Positions 63,937 to 64,000 of a stretch of 64,000 nt of DNA are shown in pieces (the stretch's first letter is position 1; each line of letters begins with the position of its first letter). The DNA is taken from assembly GCF_014193375.1 (NCBI RefSeq), contig NZ_JACHZF010000017.1, positions 41,482 through 105,481 of the forward strand, read 5' to 3'. The stretch comes from Halomonas campaniensis. Its GTDB lineage: Bacteria > Pseudomonadota > Gammaproteobacteria > Pseudomonadales > Halomonadaceae. The position numbers and the translations under genes are program-made. The notes beneath the pieces are model-generated. The model made no database searches. It was given only the letters and a program-made list of their open reading frames with translations, and was not told the origin of the DNA.

Positions 63937-64000
63937 TTAAGCTGCTTCCGCGATTTTCTCGATCTCCCTCGGCGCGTGGTAGCCAAGGGTCGAGTGGAGC
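63937..64000 (-). CDS. IS3-family transposase OrfB, C-terminal end (rest outside window)
   Basis: The last 20 codons of an IS3-family DDE transposase: LHSTLGYHAPREIEKIAEAA and TAA, read on the minus strand. LHSTLGYxxP is the diagnostic C terminus of the IS3 OrfB integrase core. The gene continues beyond the right edge. The sequence TAGCGGACACTTTT just outside the stop probably belongs to the IS terminal inverted repeat. Confidence 0.85.
   Translation of the reverse strand, partial: LHSTLGYHAPREIEKIAEAA

Overview
This is a GC-rich chromosomal window (very high GC up to about 62 kb, clearly lower after that) from a gammaproteobacterium, most probably a Halomonas-like member of the Halomonadaceae. 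The support is the conserved run dnaX-ybaB-recR-rnd-ycgL-ycgN, gammaproteobacterial genes such as yafJ, hrpA, mlaA and fadD, and strong G/C third-position bias. No tRNA, rRNA or CRISPR array was seen.

Layout. 1-6540: a tightly overlapping minus-strand catabolic operon (class III aminotransferase, CoA-transferase A and B, M20 deacylase, thiolase running off the left edge) with a divergent LysR regulator. Beside it lies an acetylpolyamine amidohydrolase/HDAC-like gene broken by an in-frame amber codon. 6577-10061: a KfrA-like coiled-coil DNA-binding protein and a GGDEF/EAL protein. 10155-15297: the housekeeping DNA replication, repair and RNA block. 15318-22401: oligopeptidase B-like peptidase, a small membrane protein with a von Willebrand A protein, yafJ, and fadD with a PsrA-like site. 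22551-31319: hrpA, a KAS III enzyme, mlaA, a SpoIIE-phosphatase/STAS pair, and transaldolase. 31483-37932: Bcr/CflA and TSUP exporters, then pstSCAB behind a clear Pho box. 38043-43964: an arsenic region with arsC-arsR on the plus strand and ACR3, a CC/Se-motif protein and a universal stress protein on the minus strand. The two units face each other and share one palindromic operator; a thiolase and an MFS gene lie between them. 44034-45451: fetAB-like exporter. 45452-52953: an acyl-CoA catabolic set (hydrolase, thiolase, TetR, acyl-CoA synthetase, HSD10-type SDR, acyl-CoA dehydrogenase), with a shared TetR-type operator at two promoters and a PsrA-type palindrome before the dehydrogenase. 53126-61933: a Gcr-type membrane protein, amidase, zinc metallopeptidase, HTH-GST fusion, an uncharacterised membrane gene pair, a PAS-GGDEF protein and a nucleoside deaminase.

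62.3-64.0 kb is accessory DNA. It is AT-richer, with attC-like sites around at least two gene cassettes: a membrane protein plus a 28-residue proline-rich ORF, and a PD-(D/E)XK nuclease-like protein. It ends in the 3' end of an IS3-family transposase gene. No integron integrase is visible. This cassette array is the least explained part of the window. The other main leads are the possible N-acyl-beta-amino-acid operon at the left edge, the split arsenic regulon and the HTH-GST fusion.
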